Positions 11,108 to 23,074 of a DNA stretch of 64,000 nt are shown here, piece after piece. Source of the DNA: Liriodendron chinense (taxonomy: Eukaryota > Streptophyta > Magnoliopsida > Magnoliales > Magnoliaceae); assembly GCA_003013855.2 (NCBI GenBank), contig ML058550.1:1642001-1706000 (forward strand), written 5' to 3'. The notes beneath the pieces were generated by a model. That model was not told where the DNA came from. It was given only the letters and a program-made list of their open reading frames with translations, and did no database searches. A program made the translations under genes and the position numbers. Position 1 is the first letter of the stretch. The number at the start of each line of letters is the position of its first letter.

Positions 11108-14100
11108 TCAGTCGAATGGATTTATCCGTGGATCGTGTTCGCTTGCCATGACCATTCCAGTACATAGGCAGGTGGGGCACATAACCTGGAAAACAAATCA
11201 TACAAAAGTATTTAAAAAAAGGCCATTGTAGAAAAAAAATAATTGTTAAATTGAGAAATACACCAGTGTTCCTAGTTTCATTGGACACCTTTTGATAGTC
11301 CACAATCTATTAATCTGGACTGTTCATTAGATCCAGCGCACATTTCATTGGCTACCACACAAACAACACTGATATGACAAATATTAACCATTTATCGATG
11401 TTCAGCTGGGTTGGGTTGACTGGGAGACCTGACTCGATATTTTATTACTGTAAATTGAAAATATTAGGAATAATTATTAGATATTTCAATTATAAAATAG
11501 TTAAATTGAGTACTACAGGCCGGCAGGTTCGGTGTGGGCTTGATTTTCATGTTTGATTAATAAATAGGTTGGGTATGCCCAACCCAAGCCCACAATTATG
11601 GGGACTGAAATCAACAACCCAGGCCTGATTTTTAAACCTGATTAACAATCAGGGCATCCTTGGCTGACTGTGACCTGGCTCAGAACTGGCCTGTTTGCCA
11701 CCACCCCTACTTAGTAGAGAGTGGATTAGGTGAGACCCCGGCCTCACCCAAGACAATGCGGCCCTTACCATGGGGTTACCGTGGGCCCACCTCGATGTAT
11801 TTATTATGTATCCACGCTGTCCATCTGTCTTTCCAGATCATTTTAGGGCATTATCCCAAAACTGAAGCAGATCCAATTATCAGGTGGACCATACCATAAG
11901 AAACAGTGGTGATTGACCATTAATAGGCCACAAGTTTTGGATCCAGCTGATATTTGTTTTTTTTTTTTACCTTAAACCAGTCTCATGTAACCTTATCAAC
12001 AGATTGGATGGTAAACAAACACTACGGAAATATTAAAGTGCACCCTAAGAAGCTTTTAATGGTAGGATGGTCAATCACCACTGTTTTTTATGTTATGGTC
12101 CACCTGATAATTGGATCTGCTTCATTTTTTGGATCATGCCCTAAAATGATCTAGAAAAACGGACGGACGTGGTGGATACATAAAAAATACATCAAGGTGG
12201 GCCCCTCCGTAAACCCACTGGTAAGGGCCGCACCGTCTTGGGTGAGGCCGGGGTCTCACCTAATCCGCTCTCTACTTAGTAAACTTCAGGAGACTAGTTT
12301 GACAGGGGACAGCTGGGGCCCGCCGTTGCCACATCAGCTATGCTTCTGTCGTTCAGCGCAATAGAGCCTGCAGGACTGGTTCTCCCATTTGTCTGATGTT
12401 GCAGACCCTGCCACAGAACAGGAACAGCTTATGCAGCTTTGGCGGGCCCCAGTTGCTACCTGACAATTGGAGTATTCTCAAAGCAATTGTCCTTTTTTGG
12501 AGCCTATAATATTGTTTGGAGTTCAATGGCTCCAAAAAATCTTTTGCAAGATTGTGTTTGTATATAACCATGGTAACCAAACATGCCAAGGATGCATAGT
12601 GCTGATTTTACACGTCTCTAGTATATATAATGCAAGTAGTTTTTGGACATTTTAGCCCTCGCAATTAGTTCGGGGAGGGAGGGACAGTAGCCAGATAGTT
12701 TGTCCCCCCCGCATGTGGCCCAAAGTGGGTGAAGCCGAAACCCCCTCCCTCTACATGATACCCTGTTAAAGTTTAAATATAGGACATAAACATACAGATA
12801 AATTTTGAAGTGCTGGCATGTAAATGATTCTAAAGATGTTCAGGTAGCTGGTGTATGAAGGGTTAGCCGAGTGGGCCTAGACTCTAGCCTCGTTGAGCCG
12901 GGTTGTGTCAGTTCTAAAAATTCGGGACCAATAAATCAGGCTGGGCTCGGGTGAAGGTGATGAGTCCATTAGGTCAGGTCTAGCCGGGTCAAGCCCAGGT
13001 CATGATAACGATAATGTATATTGTATTACACATCATTGGTATACATGTATAAATTGCATAACAGGCTTGTTCTTGAGCTTGGAATTTTTTTAAGCGGGCT
13101 GGGCTCAAGCCTATAAGACTTGGTCTGTCCTAGGCTCCGGTTGAACCTGATGGGTCCAGGCCCAGCTCATTGACACCCCTACCAGTGGCATGTGTCAGTG
13201 ATGCAGATGTGTTCATGTCTGTAGGCACCTACAAATCGATATAGAAGAATGTAACCTACGAATCAGACCCAGATCCACCATCCATTTTCGCAACGCTCTC
13301 CAGTTTAACTTCTAATTCTCATTTCGTGGAAATAAAGAATGTAACTATTACTTCAATCATGTGTTTAAATATCCCCAAGATTAAGCTGCTTGTCGATAAA
13401 ATTCCATACCTTTCCAGCGCCGGAGCAGTTTAGACACCTTTGAGTTGTAGGTGCACGCAAAGGACAATCAGAGCTGCCAGAGATTGAAATCGGTTCGATG
13501 CTCAAAACCTCCCCACTTGCAGAACAACGGGCACATGCTAAATATCCTGCACCCCACACAAACATATGACCATCAGACGGTAAGTATTGCTAACAACTGA
13601 AATCAAAGAACGGCTTGTTATAATGCATGTCAAATGATTTTTTACTAGAAATGAAATATTTTATGTCCTTTGTGCAATATCAATCCATCAAATTTCAATC
13701 AGGAATAAGAAACTAACAGATGAATTAGGGGCCTGTTTGGATTAGTGGAAAATGGGATTAAATGGAGGAAATAGAACTGATTTCCTCTGATGTGACGGTT
13801 CCACTTGTTTGGGAAAGCCAAAAGGGGAGAGCAGAACGGTTTTCGTTTCCTAAGATTTCCTCAGAAACAGCAATTTCCTCCTCTCTAAAAATAAAAAATG
13901 GATATTCCACCTTTCTAAGAGACAACTCTCACTTTTTAACCACTGCCCATTCCACATTTCCATTGAAATCACGCATGCTAAAACATGCAGGTTATGAAAG
14001 GATTCTTTTCCATAGATTTTCTATCCATAGTTTTCTTTAGATACGACATTTTCCTTTCTCATCAACCTTTTGGTTTCCACCAATCCAAAGAGACCCTAAA

Positions 14101-17100
14101 ATAACATCTTCATGGCCACTTTTAACGAGTTTCTTACTTGTTAGATAAGCTGATAGAGACAGTTTAGTGTGTGTGTGAGGGATCAAGGGTTCAAATGGTA
14201 GTGTTACCTCTCAAAAAAGAGAAAAAAAAACCCGCCACTTTTAACTAGTCCAGACGCAACCATCCTGGCCCAGGTATTCAATGATGGCAACAGCGGCCGT
14301 AACGGCCAAACTTATGGCCGTTATGGTATGGGCCATAATGGCCCTATAACAATTGAATTTATTATTTTTTAACGGAAAAAATGTATCAGCCCTGTATCAG
14401 CCTGTTACGGCCATTACAGGCCCATTATGGGCCTTTTTTTTTTTTTTTTTTTTTTCTTTTTCAAATTGGGCATTACGGCCCCAAATTGCATGACAGTCAC
14501 CACCGCTACTGTTAAGTAATGGTGTTTACAGCTATAACATAACTGTTTTTGAATACCATGATCATGGCCCCTCCTCTTCCTGACATAAGGCCAGATCCAG
14601 TGTGTGCCAAGAACCAATTTACCAGTCAGTACAACCTTAAAACTTGTAAGATTGGACCGAACAACTGATTGGCCACCTCATGATGAGCGAGTGGTAAAGA
14701 ATTCCAGCCACGGGCTGTTTCTAACGGCTTGCTTTATGGACTTCTTTTTTCTGGAACTTTGCTCTAAACTTTCTTCAGTCCAAAAATGGGAGATAGATGG
14801 GAGAGTTAAAAAATTACATTTGGCGCGATTTTTGGCCAAGAACTCATCTGTGACACAATCCATTAATCGGACGGTCTAGATCCATCATCAAAGTGCACCA
14901 ATGAAGGTTTGTATGGTTGAAAATGTTTACTAAATGGTACTTGGTAGTTGGTACTAAATGTCTTCTCAAAGATTTTTTTTTTTTAAACTTAATGGTACTT
15001 GGTAGACACTGGTTCCTAAACATTATTATAACTAACAACTCTTAGATGTATCATGAATCATGATGTTGACTACATGAGGTGCTTGAAATTCCATTGGTTA
15101 GCAAGTAGAAACCCTTCCAACAAACTAAAACATACCAGTTCCATTGCAGTACTTGCATCTTTTCTTTTCTTGTTGCTCAACATTGTTGACTTCAACCAAC
15201 ATCAATGCTGAGACAACACCAACTGCACCACCTGAAAATGATGCCACGATGGGATCGACCTGACTGGATCATGGTTCAGACAATTAAATTTCAGTGCACT
15301 AAAATTGCAACACGAGATCTGTATGCAATATTTACAGGTCAATGGATGGAAGTTCCATGACAAGCTAATGGCACAAAGGAAAAAAAAAAAATCAAGTTAA
15401 AGCTAAATTACTGTAACAGGAGGCACCTTTTATATTTAAGACTTTCAGTACATACCTTAATTGCAGTGGCAAATGCAAGCTGCGAATGAAATCTTCGTAT
15501 GAGGTACCACCCAATCCTAATTTCAGCTCCAACTGAAACAAAACAGGATAAATCGTGTTTCATGTGAGTCATGTCACTATCACAAGTCGGAAAGACTAAT
15601 AACATCATCACAACCAATCAATCATGATACAGATCTCTAAGTAAGTTATTTGATTACAATATCCACGTTAGAAGTGTAAAAAGCTCGACATGAATCATGA
15701 CCTCCTTGATTACATGGATACATTGGACTTCATATTTCATATCCCTTTGATTCTGAAAGCACTGTTGCTCAGGGAAACTACAATGGAACAACCATCTTGC
15801 GGCTACAAAATGATTGTAGGGGTGGCAACAGGTCGGGACAGCCCACTGGTTAACTGGCGGGAACTGCTTTTGAGGCGGGTTTGGTCCAAGCTAAATGGGT
15901 AATGGGTTGGGTCCAGCTTAGAAAATGTGGTCTGTTTACTTAAAAGGATCAGCCTCAGGTTGAAACCCACCCAACCCAACCCAACCCAACCCGCCCATAA
16001 CAGCTTATCAATGGCAAATGTATGTATAATAAGTTTCCATTTACCGGGGGCCTAAAAGCATGTGTTGTCGTAAGAAACCAGTCCAACCATCCCATCTATT
16101 CATCCAACCATCTAACTTCCAAAACATCCATCAATATTTCAGAATATCGACAACACATAATACTTTGCTGAGAAATAGTCTACACCTGGAAAGGAAACAA
16201 AGGACTGTGGTCTAAATATCGCCCATGTTGTAATAATGATAATATCGCAATATGATCGATATTATCATCGACAATTTGAACACCGCATACAACCATGCGC
16301 CCATAAAATAATTTGAAATGGAAATTTTTTTGATAAACCAATTTTTGGCAATGTTGATACATTAACCATTTTATCGAAATATCGCCAACACACTAACAAT
16401 ACAAGCGACACCTGGTATTTACATAGTAAAAAATATTGGTGACATTGATACATTGGCGACACAAGTGACACCTGAAATTTACATAGTCGAAAATATTAGC
16501 GATACATTGGTGATACTTAACGACACATTGCCGATACCTGGAATTTATGAGATTATCAGTGTTATCGATATTGCTACCAATGTTATTGGTATCGCCGAGC
16601 TGGAGATATGGAGAATATTGGGTATATTTCGATAATACTGGGGATACTCCAAACAGTAGGCAAGAGAGAAGGTCTCGGTATAATCAATGCCAAGCGTTTG
16701 AGTACATCCCTTAACAACCAAGAAAGCCTTTAATAATTCAATTGTAACATCAGGATGAAACTTAATGGTATACACTCATCCGCAACCAACAATGCGTTTA
16801 CTGGCAGGTAGATGGATTAGCTCCCAAATGTTATTCCGATAAAGAGCAACCGTTTCCTCTGCTATTGCCTGCTTCCACACCTTATGTAAAATTCCTTCCA
16901 TGTATGACTTGGGCATGGAGTGAGAGGACAAGAATAAGGCAAATCTACGCAAAGTGGGAGATGCGCAAAGGAAAGAACATATTTGGAGATAGGATGATCA
17001 GTATACGTATGCTTACCTTTTTTTTTTAAAGGCAATAGGAACATCAAACCTATTTAGAGAACTCATCGGATCACTGGGCTTGGAAGAAGATATGATGAAT

Positions 17101-20100
17101 GGCATATCACGATTAGCCGCACTGTCTTCCCATTTCGCTGAGGAGTAAACTTTTAGCCGAAGCACAGTGGGAATGGACGAGTTAACGGCGGGAGAAACTT
17201 GGATGATGTTTTCTTTAGCGACAATACAATAGTTACAAACATAACTTCCACATTAATAGATTTACTGTCTTTTGAGAAGAATGGAGTGGACTCGAAAAAT
17301 GTGACATCTATACGCATTTTTTCAAAGTGAAGGACTACAACAAGGATAACCTCCGTATAATTGTACGGCCTACATCCACATGCGTTAACAATTGTCGAGA
17401 CTAATTGCGAAGCTAAAAATGTCCAAAGCTATTGCCATTATATATAGTAGAGATATACACCCAAAAGAAATAAATTAAATACACCTAACGAGGCTTAAAA
17501 TAAAGGAAAACATGAAGAGACACTGAATAGTAGGTAAGAATGGTTGCATGAATTCCAATAGGTTTCCCATGGCTGGCAGATGGTATCAAATTCAGATTTC
17601 AAGATATAGAAAAAACAGAGAAAGCTCCTACTTACAGTTGGTGCAATGAGGCCTCCAAAGACAATCACCCCAGATATAAACGAAAAGCATGTCAGATAGA
17701 GCTGTCTCAATGTCTTCGGTGTCTACTTCAAGAAGAAAAACACGGTGTGTTAAGATTGAGATTTTTGTGCATAAGATAGTGGCACAGTGCACAAAATTAA
17801 TATTAAACATGTAAAAGATCAAGACATTCACCACATGAGGGAGAAAGGGAATAGATGATGGAATTTCGGGCATCTCGTTTTCCTCGCCAGTTTCATCAAT
17901 GAACTCAGCACTCTTTATGCGTTGTTGCACCCTTAATCTCCTAACCTACAAAAACACACCCGGGTTATTTAATAGTACTGCATGTAAACCAATTGCACAT
18001 CTGCACAAATCTAAGCTCAGAACTTCCCCTTCAACGCATCATGAAGATAGTAGACAACAGCATTCATTAATAATAGACTATTAAGAAGCTTCTAGAAACT
18101 CCACCTCTTCCATGAGGAGGAAAATTTTGTTCCGCCGACTTCTAATGTTGTCCTGAATCTCTTGCAGCTGCATCTGGACAAAATCATCAACAGTCTCTGG
18201 TCCTTCTATAATGCAAAAGCTGCCAACCACAGAAAATGCATAAGAGAAATACTATGAAGCCCCACCAAAACAATAAGATAAAAAATGCAAAAGAAAAGCA
18301 ACATTCCATTTTCTTAAGAATCTAAAACTACAATGTTATGTCCACATAAAATATAGGTAATATCTAGACGTTGACTAATATATGTCATAGATCATTCTCT
18401 AATGATATCCATACCAAATGACAAGGAATCATATGATCCTCAATCCAAAGATATTTATAATGAGTATGGCATTCGTGAAGATGGGTGGGGTATCCTTGGG
18501 TTGTCGAGATATGGGAGAAAGCAATCATGACTATGAAAAGTGTGGTCTCCAAAGTGGTTGCTTATGATGTTGAAAATGGTTCATCAATTAGGCTTTGGGA
18601 AGATAAATGGTAGCGCGATCATCCTTTTTGCATATATCATTTGGGAGGCTACACAACTTGGCATTACCCACAGAGGTTAGAATTAGTCACTGTTTAGGAC
18701 ATCATGTCATTTGGTATCCTGTCATCAAGCATGATTTAAGTGAGGATGATGAGAAGCTTCTAAACCTTATGGGAATACTTAATAATGTGGTGATTGACCT
18801 CCTTAGTGAGGATAGAAGACTGAATGTGACACCCATCTCGAAAGTTCTTGGTAAACTCCCTACATCAGAGGGTCATGGCTTTAGGGGGAATGAGCACTCC
18901 CAAGTCTGGGATTTGGAAGATGAAGGTTCTCCTAGGGAAATCGCATTTGGTTGGCTACTTGGTCGTGACAAAATTCTTACAATTGATCATCTCCGGAGAA
19001 GGAATATAGCACTGGTAAATGGCTGTTGCTTGTATCTGAGTGCCGAAAGTGTCAACCACCTTTTCAATAATTGCTCCTTTGGGTTCAGAGTGTGGGGATG
19101 GTGGTCCTGGGCAGTTTGGTTTAGCATGGTGAATGCTTGGCTCTCTGGCTCAGCTACTGGAAGCTTGGAGAGGGAGGGTCCCAGAGGTCGAAAGGGGAAG
19201 TTACAGAAATTTGCTTTCTAGCTATTCTTTAAACCATCTAGAAAGAAATGAAGAAAAGAACCTTTAACAATAAAAGTGAGTCAAGCCCTCATGTTGTTGA
19301 TAGAGATGCATATTGTTAGCTTTTACACACTTGTCTTGAAGGATTTCTTTGATGTTAGTAGTCAGGATTTCTTCAAGGACCTGTCAGGTGTTATTCTGTA
19401 CTGTTATAATGTATTCTATGTGGTGCTTGTAGCTTGCCCACGGGCTTTATTTTCCTAAAGAAGTTCATCCTGATCAATAGATATTCCTAGTATCTTCAAG
19501 TTTTCAGTTTGTATGAGTGGGGCCAATGATCCAGACCATTGACATATTATGGACCATGCTCCAAAACCTCATTAGACTGGAAGATCCAAGCCATTCAATC
19601 TTTTCCTTTTAAGTTGAACATGGAGCATATACTTTCTTAACCATCTTGCAGGTCTGAACAAAAAAAGTTAGGAATATCCCATTTGGGAGACATTTTGGCC
19701 AAGGTCCATCGATGGTAGAGCCCATCTTATCAAGGGTATGGATGACAAGATGGCCTCCAGTCAGCAAAAAGGACTTAAGGATACTCTAGAGTCGTGCATA
19801 TGGGGATCATATAATTCCTCCCAAATGATATGCAGCAACTCATCCTCCATAATCTGTGTGAAACATCTTAAAAATTGAAAATATTTTTCTCTTTCCTTTT
19901 CTCTTTTGCAGTAACTTCATTATTCTTAATATTCACTCTAGGACTAACTTCAATTGTCAATTCCTAAAATTTTGATCACTTTTGAAAGGGTATGTTTGGA
20001 CATTCATTGGAAAGTCATGGCAGGGTGCTTTTCCATTCGAATTAATATCCATCACATTTCAGGCGGGACCTGAAAATAATGATTTGGGGAGGAGGCAGGA

Positions 20101-22391
20101 AAACCATATCCTGCTTCTGATCTTCTGCCATGCCTTAAATGCACAAGGAAACAAACAGCAACATATCCACAGGCCCATGATTTCTGGAAACATTAAATAT
20201 TCCAATTTACAACAGTTCACCAAATCACCGAACGAATATTTCATAATTACAAAAGCGTTTGTAAACTCCCCAATTTTAGAACAATTTCTTTCATAATTAC
20301 AAAAGCATTTGTAAACTGTCCCAATTTTAGAACCTTAAATTTTTTTTTTTTGAAAAATTTCTCTAATGAAAATAGGAAAAGCCTAATTCCCAAACAACAT
20401 TAATTCTGGCCTCTTAATTAGGGAATTCTTGGAAAAGCTTTTGTAGGCTAATCTTTTGGAGGTATGAGGAGTCAGACCAGAACCTCCCGTTCACTTGTCA
20501 AGCTATGTTTCTAAAACTGGCTTCCGACTATTGGCCAATCTCTGCAAACTGATGACCTTTCCTGGGGTCCAAGGCCCTTCAAGTTCGAAAATTGATAAGC
20601 GCATCGACCAATACTCCTCAAAAGACCGGCCTGTCAAGGAGCGGAAGATCTAATTACTTAACCAAGGCACATAACAAACCACCACGCTTCCAAGCCAACG
20701 TCCACGATGGCTTTTTAGGGGACCTGTAGCCACTTGGCCGCTATGAACCGAGTGGGCCCCATAATCCACCCCAGACTTGAACCCGGGGCATGGTGCCTGC
20801 TCTGATACCATTGATAAGTGCATCGACCAATACTCCTCAAAAGACCGGCCTGTCAAGGAGCGGAAGATCTAATTACTTAACCAAGGCACGTAACAAAAAC
20901 TGATGGCTAAAGCTATTGCAGTTTTTTTAGTAGGTGAAGATACTGTGAGATGAAGCTAAATTTCAGGGTTGGGCAGGTTTCAGACTCGTTAAGAAGCACT
21001 GCAACCCACTGCATGTGACTTCAGATTATGTCCCCACGTGTAATGTGTCTAGAACATCATACCACCATGAAGATCACCTGCCATGAAAATCAGGTGGACT
21101 GCTGAGCAAGTACATCTACTGTACGAAAACATTGGATGGTTCGGACTAGCCAATGTTCTGATTAAAAATGCACAACTGGCCTGCCCAAAAAATGGAATGG
21201 CCTGATTTCACCTGTGAGGAGATCTCTATGGTGGGGCCACCTTATGTCCATGGTTGCATGCGAAAGTATGATGCAATGAGTTGTAGGTAATTGCTTTCCC
21301 TAACTAGCACGTCCTATACAAATTCATTCTGAGTTCTCCAAAATTCACTTCAACATCATTCGAAACCGTAGAAATTCTAATCCGTCGACACGAAAAGAAG
21401 CAGAAAATCCTGGAAATTCGCAGAAACTACACTGAAATTACATCAACTCCAAACCAAAAACCCTAAAAATCTCAATTCTATGTAAATCCCGAGAAGGAAC
21501 AAGGTCAGGAGTCCATACAACAACCCCAAACTGTAGCCTGCATGATCAGAACATGGGCTCACCTCCATGATCATAACCATTCAACCATGGGATCCACGGT
21601 AGATGTTCACTGCCATGTAAATCCCAATGACTGGACCTATCGGCCAAATCAAAAAATTCCACCAGATGGACGGTCAGGGACATCCGACCAGTGAAATTTG
21701 CACAACAGCCTATCCACAGTGTCTCCGGCATGATGAACGGTTCCGATCATTGAAAGCGGGCCAGAGGACCACGTCCGCCGGAGTACAGAAAACAGTTCCG
21801 AAATGACAAATCTTGTTCTCGGAAATTTCTCGGGAGCTTGTCCAATTTTGAGGTTTTTCTCGTGATAATTTCGGGAAAATCTCGCAAAAAATTAAAAAAC
21901 TACAAATAAACTCTTTATAAATTAATAAACAGTTTTAACATATATTGCTAATAACGAATTAGTTAAAATTTTAAATAAATTTTGCATTAATATCGTGATA
22001 TTTCTGCGACAAAATCGTGATGACTGAAACCGATATTTTGAAATATCTTGATATTATCGAGAGAATAATGCGAGATATTTCAAAATCTTAGCTATAATTG
22101 TCCCAATGCCGAAAGTAACCCTACCAGTTCGAAAAAAAAAATAAAAATCAAGAAGACGAACCTCGACCCGTTCTCGAATGAGGGACTCGAATTGAAGGAA
22201 TTCTCTCCAGAGGAGGAAGAAGAAGAAGAGCAGATCGGACGGTGACTGTGATTTCGTCCGGATAACGACAGCCGTAGGATTCGGTGTTCATCTCTGGAGA
22301 AGAGAGAGAGGGTTTTGTTGGATGGATTTGAAGGAGAAGAGAGAGATGGAAGAATCTGAGAGAAGACGAAAGCAGATGACATCGAATTCAT
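11108..22391 (-). CDS. OR: ORANGE (OR) DnaJ-type zinc-finger plastid chaperone, 8 exons
   Basis: OR is a plastid holdase that stabilises phytoene synthase, promotes carotenoid storage and affects plastid division. Exons on the minus strand: 22391-22162, 18219-18105, 17945-17832, 17722-17636, 15532-15456, 15263-15136, 13546-13410, 11185-11108. The total is 966 nt, 321 residues, against about 307 in Arabidopsis. Every intron is GT-AG and all phases join. Residues 1-77 are Ser-rich and transit-peptide-like. SFCIIEGPETV (77-87) and MQLQEIQDNIRSRRNKIF (93-110) are the conserved OR core. Two membrane segments lie at about 161-180 and 213-231. Four CxxCxxxG zinc repeats lie at 244-251, 255-262, 288-295 and 299-306. 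The C-terminus is ASEHDPRINPFD. The arginine in DNIRSRR, which I take to be the melon golden-SNP site, is Arg103. OR versus its close paralogue OR-like cannot be separated by eye. No damage seen. Confidence 0.93.
11717..12272. mobile_element. MULE-type MITE in OR intron 7, 9-bp target duplication
   Basis: The direct repeat TACTTAGTA flanks the block at 11708-11716 and 12273-12281. The terminal inverted repeats start GAGAG(T/C)GGATTAGGTGAG and run about 60 bp with few mismatches. The interior is another copy of the GTGGGCCCACC MITE. A 9-bp duplication is the hallmark of Mutator-like transposition, so this copy suggests the superfamily of the whole group. It sits in the intron between exons 7 and 8, 532 bp from the exon 8 acceptor. 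Confidence 0.85.
13726..14098. mobile_element. hAT-like MITE in OR intron 6
   Basis: The ends are inverted: TAGGGGCCTGTTTGGATTAG on the left, and CAATCCAAAGAGACCCTA on the right. The GGGCCTGTTTGG start is typical of plant hAT MITEs. About 373 bp, no transposase. An 8-bp target duplication is not clear. Confidence 0.65.
14280..14470. repeat. GGCCGTTA / TAACGGCC palindromic repeat cluster with T run
   Basis: Many copies of ACGGCC, GGCCGTTA and GGCCATTA in both orientations lie at 14290-14420, followed by a T run at about 14438-14459. It is in OR intron 6. It looks like a repeat fragment of unknown class. Confidence 0.5.
15810..16010. repeat. GGGTTGGG / AACCC-rich repeat in OR intron 4
   Basis: Short G-rich then C-rich phrases include a pure run of the AACCC pentamer (about five copies near 15965-15992). 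Similar GGGTC/GGGCTTG phrases occur at 11395-11660 and 12855-13180. They look like a common plant dispersed repeat. Not telomeric, since the plant telomere unit is a heptamer. Confidence 0.4.
16140..16640. repeat. ATATCG / GATACATTGG-rich repeat in OR intron 4
   Basis: The segment ACACCTGxxATTTACATAGT occurs at about 16408, 16467 and, more loosely, 16534, each with ATTGGxGA nearby. It is a degenerate local repeat. It resembles in style the ATATCG-rich blocks that flank OR exon 1. Confidence 0.45.
16545..17390 (-). pseudogene. Ty1/Copia pol fossil in OR intron 4
   Basis: The minus strand encodes recognisable Copia reverse-transcriptase N-terminal phrases in shifting frames: HPISKYVLSFAHL near 17000, WELIHLPASKRIVGC near 16790-16830, and YTIKFHPDVTIE then VVKGCTQTLGIDYTETFS near 16670-16775. 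Several frameshifts and stops separate them. Only the start of RT remains; no RNase H, LTR or PBS is seen. It is in the same orientation as OR. Confidence 0.75.
18470..19225 (+). pseudogene. LINE (L1-type) 3' fragment in OR intron 1
   Basis: The translation in two frames reads VENGSSIRLWEDKW (18570-18612) and then, after a frameshift near 18607, a 204-codon open frame with the zf-RVT pattern that follows plant LINE reverse transcriptases (FGWLLGRDKILTIDHLRRRN and LSAESVNHLFNNCSFGFRVWGW). Only the C-terminal part of ORF2 is left. It is opposite in sense to OR. Confidence 0.75.
19226..20592. other. OR intron 1, nothing recognised
   Basis: Open frames are short and without motifs. An imperfect local repeat (CATAATTACAAAAGCxTTTGTAAACT) occurs at 20240 and 20293. 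Confidence 0.4.
20593..20895 (-). mobile_element. Complete TRIM / SMART-like mini LTR retrotransposon
   Basis: Two 84-bp direct repeats (20593-20676 and 20812-20895) differ at two positions. On the minus strand each starts TGTTA and ends ATCA. A perfect tRNA-iMet primer site TGGTATCAGAGC (20810-20799 on the minus strand) abuts the upstream LTR after one base. A purine-rich stretch precedes the other LTR. The flanks AAAAT and AAAAC are a likely 5-bp target duplication with one change. The inside is only 135 bp and codes for nothing. It lies in OR intron 1, in the same orientation as OR. Confidence 0.9.
20896..21811. other. OR intron 1, nothing recognised
   Basis: No delimited element or reading frame with motifs. 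Confidence 0.4.
21812..22090 (+). repeat. ATATCG-rich repeat, copy left of OR exon 1
   Basis: It starts TTGTTCTCGGAAATTTCTCGG and continues with AT-rich sequence containing TAATATCGTGATATTTCTGCG and similar phrases. A related block in opposite orientation is at 23075-23395. The right end lies about 70 bp from the exon 1 splice donor. Confidence 0.6.
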
Positions 22392-22611
22392 TTCTCCTCT
22401 CTCTCTCTCTCTCTCTCTCTGAAAAATGGCGGTGAGGAAGAAGGAGATATAATATCTCCCTTTCCTATGCCACGTTGGATTCTCTCTGTAGATTCGCGCG
22501 ACTGCACTTTTTCGGCAGTCGTCTGACATATATGTCCACACGTTTCATAGACGTACGTAGACGAACGCGGACGGCATACTGACATGGCCGGTAGCGACGT
22601 GGCCACTGGAA
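22392..22611 (-). promoter_or_regulatory. OR 5' leader and proximal promoter
   Basis: Upstream of the start codon at 22391 lies a (GA)12 run on the minus strand (22420-22397), common in plant leaders. At 22443-22459 is the near-palindrome GGAGATATAATATCTCC, whose minus strand contains TATTATAT, a possible TATA element about 55 bp before the ATG. The same element contains AATATCT, resembling the core of a clock-type evening element; this is only suggestive. A MITE begins at 22612, so the unique promoter is short. Confidence 0.5.
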
Positions 22612-23053
22612 GGTGCTGTGTGGACCCCACCTGATGTATGTGTTTTATCCACGCCGTTCATCCATTTTGGATCATTATTTTAGGGGATGACACCAAAAAT
22701 AAGTTAGATCCAAATTCAAGTGGACCACACCACAGGAAACACAGTGGTGATTGAACGCGCACCATTAAAAACTTCCTAAGGGTCCACTGTGTTGTTTATT
22801 TTCCATCCAATCTTTCTTTTAGGTTGCACGTACCTGAATGAAGGGAAAATACAAGTATCAGCTTCATCTAAAACTTTTGTGGCCCCAGAGAAATTTTTAA
22901 CGGTAGGCGTTCAATCACCACTGTTTACTGTGGTGTGGTCTACTTGACATTTGATACGCCTCATTTTTTATGGCTCAGCACTAAAATGAGCTAAAAATAT
23001 GGATAGACGGAGTGGATTAAACACATACATCATGGTGGTGCCCACAAAACACC
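22612..23053. mobile_element. MITE of the GTGGGGCC(C)ACC family, copy at the OR promoter
   Basis: The left end GGTGCTGTGTGGACCCCACC pairs with the right end GGTGGTGCCCACAAAACACC in inverted form. The inner structure matches copies 1 and 2. It lies 221 bp upstream of the OR start codon. Confidence 0.75.
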
Positions 23054-23074
23054 ATGTAGTGTGAAATCCCCAAA

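Noticed and set aside
15965..15992. AACCC pentamer run as interstitial telomere sequence
   Set aside because: The plant telomere unit is CCCTAAA; the run belongs to a GGGTTGGG-type dispersed repeat.
22388..22630. Open frame with an Arg-Glu repeat on the minus strand
   Set aside because: It is the (GA)n leader of OR read in one frame. The gene start is the ATG at 22391 with the transit peptide.
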